A DNA stretch of 9,583 nucleotides from Calditrichia bacterium (lineage in GTDB: Bacteria; Calditrichota; Calditrichia; Calditrichales; Calditrichaceae): NCBI GenBank assembly GCA_027039465.1, contig JALWEA010000390.1, positions 1-9,583 of the forward strand, read 5' to 3'. Of this stretch, positions 1-7,090 are shown in pieces. The notes beneath the pieces were generated by a model that was not told the DNA's origin, made no database searches, and saw only the letters and a program-made list of their open reading frames with translations. The position numbers and the translations under genes were made by a program. Each line of letters opens with the position of its first letter. Position 1 is the stretch's first letter.

Positions 1-240
1 CGGCTACAGAGATGTATGTAATTTTCACATCTTCTTCTCGAGACGGCCCATAGCCCACGGTGCTTTGTGTGTATAAAGCTCAGCTTCTTCGAAGAGAGGG
101 GGACGTAAGTTGCTGATCAATCAAAACTTATCCCGGTTATGGGGGAAGCTGAAATAAGAGCTTAATACTTAACAATTGAGAAAATCTCAGAATTATTGCG
201 TTCTACCAAAAGTTTCCAATTAATCTAAAAGGAGAATATT
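1..240. other. Region upstream of hypC, no supported gene
   Basis: No complete gene is visible. Two + strand frames are open from the left edge, to stops near 52 and 76, so the tail of an upstream gene could end here, but neither short peptide is recognisable. A perfect 10-bp palindrome, TCTTCGAAGA, lies at 86-95, and a small AAGCT/AGCTT inverted repeat at 76-86. I could not find a convincing -35/-10 pair. A good Shine-Dalgarno sequence for hypC (AAGGAGA, 229-235) closes the region. Whether hypC is the first gene of its transcript or follows other hyp genes cannot be decided from this window. Confidence 0.4.
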
Positions 241-531
241 ATGTGCCTGGCTATCCCGGGTAAAGTGATAGAAATCTACGAAGAAGGCGGCCTGAAAATG
301 GGCAAGATCGATTACAGCGGAACGGTCAACAAAGCCTGTCTGGCATACGTACCCGAAGTGCAAATCGGGCAATACGTGATCGTTCATGCCGGGTTCGCCA
401 TACAACTGTTAAATGAACAGGAAGCGGAAGAAGTGTTCGAAACCTTTGACGATGTGACGGATAAGTTGGCGCAGGAAGGCTACACCATCGAGAACGAGCC
501 GCTTTCCAGGAAGAGGAAGGAAAATAGTTGA
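241..531 (+). CDS. hypC: Hydrogenase maturation chaperone HypC
   Basis: HypC is a small cytoplasmic chaperone for [NiFe]-hydrogenase maturation. It pairs with HypD while the Fe(CN)2CO unit is assembled, then carries that unit to the large-subunit precursor. The 96-residue protein begins MCLAIPGKV, the family signature. Cys2, exposed after removal of the initiator Met, is the functional iron-binding and HypD-binding residue. The following short beta-barrel (OB-like) segment ends near residue 60, with GQYVIVHAGFAI typical of the family. The tail of about 25 charged residues makes it somewhat longer than the usual 75-90. The ATG start is fixed by the invariant MC N-terminus and by AAGGAGA six bases upstream. 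The next gene is hypD, 173 bases downstream, an unusually wide gap for this gene pair and filled by a repeat. Confidence 0.97.
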   Translation: MCLAIPGKVIEIYEEGGLKMGKIDYSGTVNKACLAYVPEVQIGQYVIVHAGFAIQLLNEQEAEEVFETFDDVTDKLAQEGYTIENEPLSRKRKENS

Positions 532-557
532 TTGGTTGAATGGGCTATTGGGAACTG

Positions 558-682
558 GGAACTGGGAATTTGGAACTTGGAACTGGGCATTGGGAATTGG
601 ATGTTTTATTTCGTTATTCGTGTATTCGTTATTCGGAAACTTGGAACTAAACCTCAGTTCCCAATTCCTAATTCCCAGTTCC
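558..682. repeat. Imperfect long inverted repeat in the hypC-hypD gap
   Basis: The gap is low-complexity sequence built from variants of GGAACTGGGAATT. A 5' arm (558-587) and a 3' arm (653-682) are near reverse complements, about 26 of 30 positions by eye, around a loop of about 65 bases. The loop contains CGTTATTCGTGTATTCGTTA (612-631), which recurs with 19 of 20 matches at 7001-7020. This looks like dispersed repeat material rather than coding sequence. If hypC and hypD are co-transcribed, their mRNA would carry a large hairpin here. Confidence 0.75.
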
Positions 683-691
683 TAATCAATC

Positions 692-697
692 GGAGAG
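692..697 (+). promoter_or_regulatory. Ribosome binding site fixing the TTG start of hypD
   Basis: GGAGAG lies seven bases before the TTG at 705. No in-frame ATG lies nearby, and the peptide from this TTG (KYIDEYRNPELV) matches the conserved HypD N-terminus. The site therefore supports a non-ATG start. Confidence 0.75.
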
Positions 698-704
698 CAA
701 CACC

Positions 705-1799
705 TTGAAATACATCGACGAATATCGAAATCCCGAGCTGGTGCGCGAGCTGTTGGAGCAAATCCGCCGCACGGTTAGCCGACCGTGGGTTATCATGGAA
801 ATTTGCGGCGGACAGACGCATTCCATTCTGAAAAACGGCATTGATCAAATGCTGCCAAAAGAAATCGAGTTAGTGCACGGGCCCGGTTGCCCTGTGTGCG
901 TTACCCCTTTGGAACTGATTGACCAGGCCATTGCCATTGCCAAAAAAGAGAATGTGATCTTCACCTCTTTTGGCGACATGCTGCGCGTTCCGGGCAGTCA
1001 CAGCGATTTATTTCAGGCGCGCTCCGAAGGTGCCGACGTGCGCATGGTGTATTCTCCATTGGAGGCCTTGAATTTGGCGCGACAACATCCGGACAAAGAA
1101 GTCGTTTTTTTTGCCGTGGGATTCGAAACCACCGCTCCGGGCAACGCCATGGCCGTTTTTCAAGCGCACAAAGAAGGGCTGAAAAATTTCAGTGAATTGG
1201 TGAGTCACGTTTTGGTGCCGCCGGCCATGGAAGCGCTGTTGCAATCACCGCAAAACCGGGTGAATGCCTATCTGGCGGCCGGGCATGTGTGTGCAGTCAT
1301 GGGCTGGTGGGAATACGAACCGATCGCCGAAAAATACAAAGTGCCCATTGTGCCTACGGGATTCGAACCGGTGGACATTCTGAAAGGCATTTTGGCGGCA
1401 GTGCGTCAGTTGGAGAAAGGCGAACATTTCGTTGAGAATCAGTATGGTCGCGCTGTTACCAGAGATGGTAACAAAGCGGCTCAGGAAATCGTTAATCGCG
1501 TGTTTGAAGTTATCGACCGGAAATGGCGCGGCATCGGCACCATTCCCAAGAGCGGTTTAAAATTGCGCAAAGAGTTTCGGGATTACGACGCCGCTTTAAA
1601 ATTTTCCGTTGGCGATCTGCAAACCGAAGAACCGGCCATCTGTATCAGCGGTCTGATTTTGCAAGGTTTGAAAAAGCCCAATGAATGTCCGGCTTTTGGC
1701 AAACAATGCACGCCGCGCACACCGCTGGGTGCAACCATGGTTTCCAGCGAAGGCGCCTGTGCCGCCTATTACCGCTATCACCGATTCAAAACCGAGTAA
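705..1799 (+). CDS. hypD: Hydrogenase maturation iron-sulfur protein HypD
   Basis: HypD is the cytoplasmic Fe-S scaffold on which, with HypC, the Fe(CN)2CO group of [NiFe]-hydrogenases is assembled; it accepts cyanide from HypE. The protein has 364 residues, normal for the family. Visible motifs are CGGQTH (Cys34), GPGCPVC (Cys62, Cys65), the SFGDMLRVPG and GFETTAPG blocks, and the C-terminal cluster region CPAFGKQCTP (Cys328, Cys335) with SSEGACAAYY (Cys352). One oddity is the sequence CISG at residues 313-316, where I recall Cys-Gly in E. coli HypD. Aligned from Cys328, the expected cysteine position is Ser315 and a cysteine sits two residues earlier. The start is TTG, supported by an upstream GGAGAG and the conserved N-terminus. 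hypE begins 11 bases after the stop, so translation of the two is probably linked. Confidence 0.97.
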   Translation: MKYIDEYRNPELVRELLEQIRRTVSRPWVIMEICGGQTHSILKNGIDQMLPKEIELVHGPGCPVCVTPLELIDQAIAIAKKENVIFTSFGDMLRVPGSHSDLFQARSEGADVRMVYSPLEALNLARQHPDKEVVFFAVGFETTAPGNAMAVFQAHKEGLKNFSELVSHVLVPPAMEALLQSPQNRVNAYLAAGHVCAVMGWWEYEPIAEKYKVPIVPTGFEPVDILKGILAAVRQLEKGEHFVENQYGRAVTRDGNKAAQEIVNRVFEVIDRKWRGIGTIPKSGLKLRKEFRDYDAALKFSVGDLQTEEPAICISGLILQGLKKPNECPAFGKQCTPRTPLGATMVSSEGACAAYYRYHRFKTE

Positions 1800-1810
1800 A
1801 AGGAATTTTT

Positions 1811-2869
1811 ATGAACGATCAACCCGATTTCAGTCAATTTTCCTGTCCCTTGCCCAAAACCGATTACGACACCATTCAAATGGCCCACGGCGCCGGCGGA
1901 CGGCTGTCCGCCGATTTAATCGAGCGCGTTTTTTTACCGGTGCTCGGTAACGCGACGCTGGAAAAGTTGGAAGATCAGGCCACACTTTCTTTTGGCGATA
2001 AGCGTTTGGCATTCAGCACCGATTCCTTTGTGGTACATCCGGTTTTCTTCCCGGGCGGAAACATCGGTGAATTGGCGGTTAACGGAACGGTCAATGATTT
2101 AGCCATGGCCGGCGCCGAACCGAAAGTGCTCAGCGTGGGCTTTATTATTGAAGAAGGTTTGTCTATCGCTGATCTGCACGAAATTCTTTTGTCCATGCGA
2201 CGCGCGGCCGATCGCGCCGGTGTGCAAATTGTAACCGGCGACACCAAAGTGGTAAACAAAGGCCATGGCGACAAAATCTTCATTAATACATCGGGCATCG
2301 GCGTTATTCCGCAAAAGGTTCACATCAGTGCGCATCAAATTAAGCCAGGGGACAAAATCATTTTATCCGGAACCATTGCCGATCACGGCATGGCTATCAT
2401 GTCCGTGCGGGAAGGGCTTTCGTTCGAAAGCGTAATTGAGAGCGACACCGCCGCACTGAATCATCTGGTGCAGACCATGATTGAGGTTAGTCCCAATATC
2501 CACGCCATGCGCGACCCGACCCGCGGCGGATTGGCAACCACACTCAACGAACTGGCGCAGGCTTCAAGCGTTGGCGTGCGTATTTTCGAACAAGCGATTC
2601 CGGTAAGGGAAACAGTTAAAGCAGCCTGTGAAATTTTAGGCATTGATCCATTGTATGTCGCTAATGAAGGCAAATTGGTAGCCTTTGTTGCGCCGGAAGA
2701 TGCGGAAGACGTACTAAAAGCCATGCGAGAAGATTCTTTGGGTAAAGATGCGGTTATTATCGGAGAAGCGGTTGAAAAGCATGCGGGGAAAGTGGTCATG
2801 GAAAATATTTACGGCGTGGAACGGATTATCGACATGCCCGTCGGCGAGCAGTTGCCAAGGATTTGTTAA
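1811..2869 (+). CDS. hypE: Hydrogenase maturation protein HypE (carbamoyl dehydratase)
   Basis: HypE makes the cyanide ligands of the [NiFe] site. HypF transfers a carbamoyl group to the C-terminal cysteine of HypE, which dehydrates it to a thiocyanate using ATP and passes the cyanide to HypC-HypD. The 352-residue protein belongs to the PurM/AIR-synthase-like ATPase family. It shows HGAGGR (residues 26-31), STDSFVV (69-75), NGTVNDLAMAGA (91-102), TGDTKVV (142-148) and RDPTRGGLA (234-242). It ends PRIC, leaving the catalytic Cys352 as the last residue as required. The ATG at 1811 is preferred over longer readings that run back into hypD: AAAGGA overlapping the hypD stop is a suitable ribosome binding site. 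Residues 1-20 are a modest N-terminal extension before the conserved core. Confidence 0.97.
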   Translation: MNDQPDFSQFSCPLPKTDYDTIQMAHGAGGRLSADLIERVFLPVLGNATLEKLEDQATLSFGDKRLAFSTDSFVVHPVFFPGGNIGELAVNGTVNDLAMAGAEPKVLSVGFIIEEGLSIADLHEILLSMRRAADRAGVQIVTGDTKVVNKGHGDKIFINTSGIGVIPQKVHISAHQIKPGDKIILSGTIADHGMAIMSVREGLSFESVIESDTAALNHLVQTMIEVSPNIHAMRDPTRGGLATTLNELAQASSVGVRIFEQAIPVRETVKAACEILGIDPLYVANEGKLVAFVAPEDAEDVLKAMREDSLGKDAVIIGEAVEKHAGKVVMENIYGVERIIDMPVGEQLPRIC

Positions 2870-2887
2870 AGTGAGCGCTAAGCGGAA

Positions 2888-2952
2888 CATCTGACTGATT
2901 GCTATCAGTCAGATGACCATTGGTTTTGGGACTGATAGCTATCAGTCCCAAA
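2888..2952. repeat. Twin hairpins sharing an ACTGATWGCTATCAGT core
   Basis: Two inverted repeats stand side by side between hypE and the transporter. The first (2888-2915) has a perfect 12-bp stem, CATCTGACTGAT/ATCAGTCAGATG, with loop TGCT. The second (2925-2952) is a perfect 28-base palindrome with core ACTGATAGCTATCAGT. The 16-base cores differ at one position, so either right arm can also pair with the other left arm. Neither hairpin is followed by a T-run on either strand, so they are not classic intrinsic terminators. They could be a REP-like dispersed repeat, an mRNA-processing or stability element, or a binding site. Confidence 0.85.
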
Positions 2953-2991
2953 TGCGCAAAAACCATTTCATTTAATTGAAAGGGATTTCCA

Positions 2992-3690
2992 ATGAGCGTT
3001 TTAATCTTCTCGGCGGCCACCATTGCTTTTTTTCACACTCTGTTCGGCCCGGATCACTATTTACCTTTTATCGTTATTGCCAAAGCTAAAAAATGGCCCA
3101 TGTTTCGCACCCTTTCGATCACAACCCTCTGTGGCATCGGCCACGTCCTCAGTTCCATCATCCTCGGCACCATCGGCATCTTGTTCGGCCTGGCCCTCAA
3201 CCATCTGCAAATCATCGAGTCGCTGCGTGGCGACATTGCCGCCTACTTGCTGATTGCCTTCGGTCTTGTTTACGGTGTTTGGGGATTGCGTCGTGCCTTT
3301 AAAAATCAATCCCATACCCACCTCCATTTTCACAAAGACGGCAGCGTCCATGCCCATCCTCATCAACACACGGATGAGCACGCCCACGTTCATTCCTCTG
3401 ATCTCAAATCACTCACCCCATGGATTCTCTTTTTAATTTTCGTTTTCGGCCCCTGCGAGCCGCTCATCCCGCTCTTCATGTATCCGGCCGCCCGCTCGCA
3501 ATGGGTTGAGCTCATTGCCGTCACCTCCGTTTTTTCCATCGTTACCATTGCCACCATGTTAATCGTGGTCGGTCTTTCTCTGCGCGGCCTGGAACTCCTG
3601 CCCCTGCAAAAATTCGAACGCTACATGCACGCCTTAGCCGGCTTCACCATTTTGCTCTCCGGACTCGCCATTGTTTTTTTGGGACTTTGA
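2992..3690 (+). CDS. UreH/NicO-like membrane transporter, probably nickel
   Basis: This 232-residue inner-membrane protein has about six hydrophobic helices (near residues 5-28, 42-66, 82-100, 142-163, 173-197 and 214-231). Helix 1 carries HTLFGPDHYLPF (His15, Asp21, His22), resembling the metal-binding HxxxxDH signature of nickel/cobalt permeases but with one extra residue. Helix 2 has GIGHVLSS and helix 4 FGPCEPLIP. The loop after helix 3 has 11 histidines in residues 108-134, a likely metal-gathering segment. Its place directly after hypCDE suggests nickel uptake for hydrogenase maturation; that role is inferred from context and motifs. Cobalt or another metal, or export as in RcnA, is possible. 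Its own ribosome binding site (GAAAGGGA, 2978-2984) precedes the ATG. It is 122 bases from hypE, across the twin hairpins, so it may be partly uncoupled from the hyp genes. Confidence 0.8.
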   Translation: MSVLIFSAATIAFFHTLFGPDHYLPFIVIAKAKKWPMFRTLSITTLCGIGHVLSSIILGTIGILFGLALNHLQIIESLRGDIAAYLLIAFGLVYGVWGLRRAFKNQSHTHLHFHKDGSVHAHPHQHTDEHAHVHSSDLKSLTPWILFLIFVFGPCEPLIPLFMYPAARSQWVELIAVTSVFSIVTIATMLIVVGLSLRGLELLPLQKFERYMHALAGFTILLSGLAIVFLGL

Positions 3691-3710
3691 TCGATTTTGC
3701 CCTAAATTTA

Positions 3711-3747
3711 CCTCTCGACTTGTGAATCGACTTGCAAAAAAGAGAGG
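3711..3747 (+). promoter_or_regulatory. Possible hairpin covering the S9 peptidase ribosome binding site
   Basis: CCTCTC (3711-3716) is exactly complementary to GAGAGG (3742-3747), which is the core of the ribosome binding site in front of the ATG at 3753. Pairing would hide the site in a six-pair stem with a 25-base loop. The loop also contains a direct repeat, TCGACTTG, at 3715-3722 and 3727-3734. Complementarity is seen in the sequence; a regulatory role is inference and the stem is short. Confidence 0.35.
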
Positions 3748-3752
3748 GCGCC

Positions 3753-6374
3753 ATGAAAAAGTTTAAATTTTCCGTTTGTTTTACATTTATTCTCCTGCTT
3801 TTTGTTCATCTTCTACCGGCCAAAGAGCAGACCGTACCCGTCACCCGATGGCTCACATTAGGGCCCGTTGATTTGCATCTCCCGGCCTTTAATCAAGTCC
3901 CGAATTTACAAGGGAAAACATTCGACCCCAAGGATCTTTTAAAATTTTCTTTTATCGAATTCAATCGTCTCCGGCCCAAAGTCGGCGGCGCTATTCTTTG
4001 GGCATCCGACCAACCCCTAATCTGGCAAAAACGCGCATCAGCCGATTCCGGTCACGCGGTGTTATTGCCGGAATCGAATCGCAAAAGACAACTTTACTAC
4101 CTGGCATTCTACCTGCATGTAAAGCGCTTCATGCGCCCGAGAATTGAAGTAAAAGCGCCCCATCCGTTTCAGGTCTTTGTGGACGGCCGTCCGGTGCTAA
4201 CCCAATCAATCTCGGCCGTGGCCGATTCGCTCAACAAGCCTCAAATGTTCTTCAAAACTTCAACGCCCTTCGAGCTGGAGACCGGCACACACTGCATTCT
4301 CATTAAAACCATTAGCGATCCGGCCAAAACCTACCAATGGTCCGTGGCGGCCCGAATTCTGCTACCGGAATACGCACACGGGAATGACATTACGCTAAAC
4401 GTTTCTCCGCAAGAATCCATGCGCGTCACCCATCTGTTGGACGGGCCTAAAATACGTTCGGTTGCCGTTTCGCCGGACGGACAATACTGCGTTCTCGCCT
4501 ACGGCAAATCCATGCCGCCGTCCGATAAGGAAGAGCGCTGGTTGGAATTGCGTCGTTTGAAAAACGGCCGATTGGTGCAAAGCTTCCGCGGCTTAAGTAA
4601 GGTGCGATCCGTCAAATGGGCGCCGACCGGTCAGCGCTTTACCTTTACCACCAACGAAAAAGAAAAAAGCACTCTCTGGGTTGCCGATTTACAAACAGGC
4701 ACAACCACTGCCCTGTTAAAAGATGTAAAACAATTGGGCGGCTACACCTGGTCACCGGATGGATCGTTCCTGATTTACAGCATCAGCGAAGAACCCGCAA
4801 AAAACAAAACCGGCCTCAAGCATGTACTGGCCCTGGAAGATCGCTGGCCCTGGTGGCGTAACCGCAGTTTTTTGTACAAAGTCAATTTCCCATCCGGGAC
4901 AAAAGTACGTCTGACGGCCGGAAAGCTAAGCACCAACTTGAACAGCATCAGTCCCGACGGACAGCGCCTGATCTTTACGCGCACACTTTCCGATTATTCC
5001 GAACGGCCCTATTCCAAAACCCAATATTTCATTTTTAATCTGAACGACTTTTCCGTTGATTCGCTTTGGACGCTCAAATGGGCGGGATCGGCCCAATGGT
5101 CACCAAACGGACGCTACCTGCTTATAACCGGAGGCCCTTCCATATTTAACGGTCTAGGCAGAAACTTGCCCAAAAACATAATCCCAAACGATTACGACAC
5201 GCAGGCTTATCTTTACGACCTCCGCTCAAAATCGGTACAACCTGTTACCAAAACATTCAAGCCGTCTATTAATCGTGCCGTATGGGGAAGCCGCGCCCGG
5301 CACATCTATTTCATTACCACCGACCGCGATTACGTAAACTTGTACGATTATGATCTTAAAAAGAAAACATTCAAAAAAATCGACACGGGCGGTGATGTTG
5401 TTCATGCTTTTTCCAAAGCGGCGCACCAACCGCTGGCCGCAGCTATCGTCTCCGGTGCATCCCTGCCTCCGCGCGTGATGGTCATTAATTTGAAGAAAAA
5501 AACACATCGTTTACTGCTAAGGCCCGAAGAGCAAACCTACGCCAACGTACGCTTCGGCAAAGTGGAACGCTGGACTTTTATCAACAAACGCCACACCGAA
5601 ATCGAAGGACGTATTTATTACCCGCCGGATTTTTCGCCGGATCGGCGCTATCCGTGCATTGTTTACTATTACGGCGGCACCACTCCCGTCAGTCGGGATT
5701 TCGGCGGACGCTATCCCAAGGAACTTTGGGCGGCCAACGGCTATGTTGTTTACGTTCTGCAACCAAGCGGTGCCACGGGCTTCGGTCAGGCATTCTCGGC
5801 TTTGCATGTTAACGATTGGGGTAAAATTGTTGCGGATGAGATTATTGACGGTACCAAAAAATTCTTGGCGGCTCATCCTTTTGTGGATTCGACCAAAGTC
5901 GGCTGCATTGGTGCATCTTACGGTGGATTCATGACCATGACCTTGGTTAGCAAAACGCATTTATTCGCAGCAGCCATTGCTCACGCAGGTATTAGTCTCA
6001 TTCCCAGCTATTGGGGACAAGGATACTGGGGGTATCTGTACAGTGCCATTGCAACGGCCAACAGCTTTCCCTGGAATCGGCGCGATATTTATGTTGACCG
6101 GAGTCCTTTATTCAATGCGGATAAGATCGACACGCCCCTGCTGTTGCTGCACGGAACCGCCGACACCAATGTTCCCACCGGTGAAAGCGTTCAATTGTAC
6201 ACGGCCTTGAAGCTATTGGGCAAAACCGTGGAATTGGTGGAAATCAAAGGGCAAAACCACCACATCATGGCTTATTCCAAACGGAAACGTTGGACCAGAA
6301 CCATCATTGCCTGGTTTGATCGCTGGCTAAAAGATCAGCCCCAATGGTGGGATGCGTTATATCCGGAGAAATAA
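3753..6374 (+). CDS. Exported S9-family (prolyl oligopeptidase-like) serine peptidase
   Basis: This 873-residue exported peptidase of the S9 family probably cleaves peptides in the periplasm or outside the cell. Residues 1-23 form a Sec signal peptide (MKKFKFSV, then a hydrophobic run ending LLPAKEQ). Residues of about 24-210 form an extra, probably beta-rich domain I do not recognise. A beta-propeller follows, with PD40/WD40-like repeats seen as SPDG near 240, APTG near 290, SPDG near 334, SPDG near 400 and SPNG near 450. From about residue 608 comes the alpha/beta-hydrolase domain: nucleophile Ser722 in GASYGG, Asp804 in HGTADTNVP, and histidine in GQNHHIM (His836, or less likely His837). 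The triad is complete, so it should be active. The ATG at 3753 is preferred over the TTG at 3732 because GAGAGGG precedes it and it puts the signal peptide at the N-terminus. Substrate and exact subfamily are not determinable here. The next gene encodes a small probable lipoprotein, 51 bases on. Confidence 0.93.
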   Translation: MKKFKFSVCFTFILLLFVHLLPAKEQTVPVTRWLTLGPVDLHLPAFNQVPNLQGKTFDPKDLLKFSFIEFNRLRPKVGGAILWASDQPLIWQKRASADSGHAVLLPESNRKRQLYYLAFYLHVKRFMRPRIEVKAPHPFQVFVDGRPVLTQSISAVADSLNKPQMFFKTSTPFELETGTHCILIKTISDPAKTYQWSVAARILLPEYAHGNDITLNVSPQESMRVTHLLDGPKIRSVAVSPDGQYCVLAYGKSMPPSDKEERWLELRRLKNGRLVQSFRGLSKVRSVKWAPTGQRFTFTTNEKEKSTLWVADLQTGTTTALLKDVKQLGGYTWSPDGSFLIYSISEEPAKNKTGLKHVLALEDRWPWWRNRSFLYKVNFPSGTKVRLTAGKLSTNLNSISPDGQRLIFTRTLSDYSERPYSKTQYFIFNLNDFSVDSLWTLKWAGSAQWSPNGRYLLITGGPSIFNGLGRNLPKNIIPNDYDTQAYLYDLRSKSVQPVTKTFKPSINRAVWGSRARHIYFITTDRDYVNLYDYDLKKKTFKKIDTGGDVVHAFSKAAHQPLAAAIVSGASLPPRVMVINLKKKTHRLLLRPEEQTYANVRFGKVERWTFINKRHTEIEGRIYYPPDFSPDRRYPCIVYYYGGTTPVSRDFGGRYPKELWAANGYVVYVLQPSGATGFGQAFSALHVNDWGKIVADEIIDGTKKFLAAHPFVDSTKVGCIGASYGGFMTMTLVSKTHLFAAAIAHAGISLIPSYWGQGYWGYLYSAIATANSFPWNRRDIYVDRSPLFNADKIDTPLLLLHGTADTNVPTGESVQLYTALKLLGKTVELVEIKGQNHHIMAYSKRKRWTRTIIAWFDRWLKDQPQWWDALYPEK

Positions 6375-6409
6375 GATTAAAGATTAAAGATGAAAGATGA
6401 AAGATGAAA
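6375..6409 (+). repeat. Five-unit heptamer tandem repeat (GATKAAA)
   Basis: Immediately after the peptidase stop codon come five 7-bp units: GATTAAA twice, then GATGAAA three times. They end just before the ribosome binding site GGAGGA (6415-6420) of the next gene. Such arrays change copy number by slippage. Because the array lies upstream of the ribosome binding site, copy changes would alter gene spacing but not the distance from that site to the start codon. Confidence 0.9.
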
Positions 6410-6425
6410 GACTTGGAGGATTTAA

Positions 6426-6911
6426 ATGAGAAATCGTTCTATTTTTCTTTTTGGCATTTTCCTGCTTTTGGGATTGAATTGGGCCTGTCAAAAGAAAAAG
6501 GCACCTCAAAAAAAGTCAACCGTTAAACCGGCGGGTAGAGAGATTGTTGTTCTTTCCGCCGATGATTCCACCAAAGGTATTTCCAAAGGTTGGACTTTAA
6601 GTTCGCAGGGCATGGTCATTTACTGGCGTAAAAATCTTGGCAATGCACTGTTTGACGAGGTACCGATCAGGGCAGATTCCAACAAAGTCCGAGCAATTAT
6701 TGATTCACTTAAACAAACGGGCATTTTACAGCAAAAATTACACGCCTCCGCAAATAAAATTTATCATTTAAGATACAAGCAAGGCGGTGAAGTTATTCAT
6801 TTAAGTTGGACGGCCGGCACACCTTTACCGGCAGCCTTCCTTGCATGGCGAGCCAAAACCCTTCAGTGGTGCAGAGAATTGAAGCAGCAAAAACAAACCG
6901 CAAAGCATTAG
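6426..6911 (+). CDS. Small probable lipoprotein of unknown function
   Basis: This is a 161-residue protein I do not recognise. It begins with a basic N-terminus (MRNRS), a hydrophobic stretch (residues 6-17) and LNWAC, with Cys21 a plausible lipidation site. The residues before Cys21 fit a lipobox only loosely (Asn at -3, Trp at -2). A lysine-rich linker (residues 22-38) is followed by a compact soluble domain of about 110 residues with alternating short strands and a helix around DSNKVRAIIDSLKQTGIL. A second cysteine is at 149. A strong ribosome binding site (GGAGGA) lies five bases before the ATG. It follows the S9 peptidase in the same direction and is probably co-transcribed, so it may act in the same envelope process; nothing in the sequence proves this. 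Confidence 0.75.
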   Translation: MRNRSIFLFGIFLLLGLNWACQKKKAPQKKSTVKPAGREIVVLSADDSTKGISKGWTLSSQGMVIYWRKNLGNALFDEVPIRADSNKVRAIIDSLKQTGILQQKLHASANKIYHLRYKQGGEVIHLSWTAGTPLPAAFLAWRAKTLQWCRELKQQKQTAKH

Positions 6912-6938
6912 GTAATTTTAAGATAGTAGCATGAGTTA

Positions 6939-7020
6939 ATTAGGAACTGGGAACTGACTGACGGGGAAATGGTTAAGGGTTGAAGAGTTAAGGGAAAAGT
7001 CGTTATTCGTATATTCGTTA
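6939..7020. repeat. Second copy of the hypC-hypD gap repeat family
   Basis: The segment starts ATTAGGAACTGGGAACT (6939-6955), nearly the reverse complement of the 3' arm at 671-685, and ends with CGTTATTCGTATATTCGTTA (7001-7020), which matches 612-631 at 19 of 20 positions. Two copies within 6.5 kb indicate a dispersed intergenic repeat family. Confidence 0.7.
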
Positions 7021-7090
7021 AGTGTTAATCGTAAATTATTGTTTGTGCAGTCGGTGTTGTGTGCCCGTCAATTGATGAGATTCTCAGACC

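Noticed and set aside
558..690. CRISPR-like repeat array in the hypC-hypD gap
   Set aside because: The repeats are degenerate, irregularly spaced and without unique spacers; they form an inverted rather than a regular direct array.
1685..1810. Longer start for hypE, extending 42 residues upstream
   Set aside because: It would overlap hypD out of frame and adds residues unlike HypE; ATG 1811 has a proper ribosome binding site.
2888..2952. Intrinsic terminator after hypE
   Set aside because: The stems are strong but no T-run follows either one on either strand.
3732..3752. TTG start adding seven residues to the S9 peptidase
   Set aside because: It lacks its own ribosome binding site and puts acidic and mixed residues ahead of the signal peptide; ATG 3753 fits better.
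5517..5960. 147-codon minus-strand open frame inside the peptidase gene
   Set aside because: It is antisense to a well-supported coding region with catalytic motifs and has no motif of its own.
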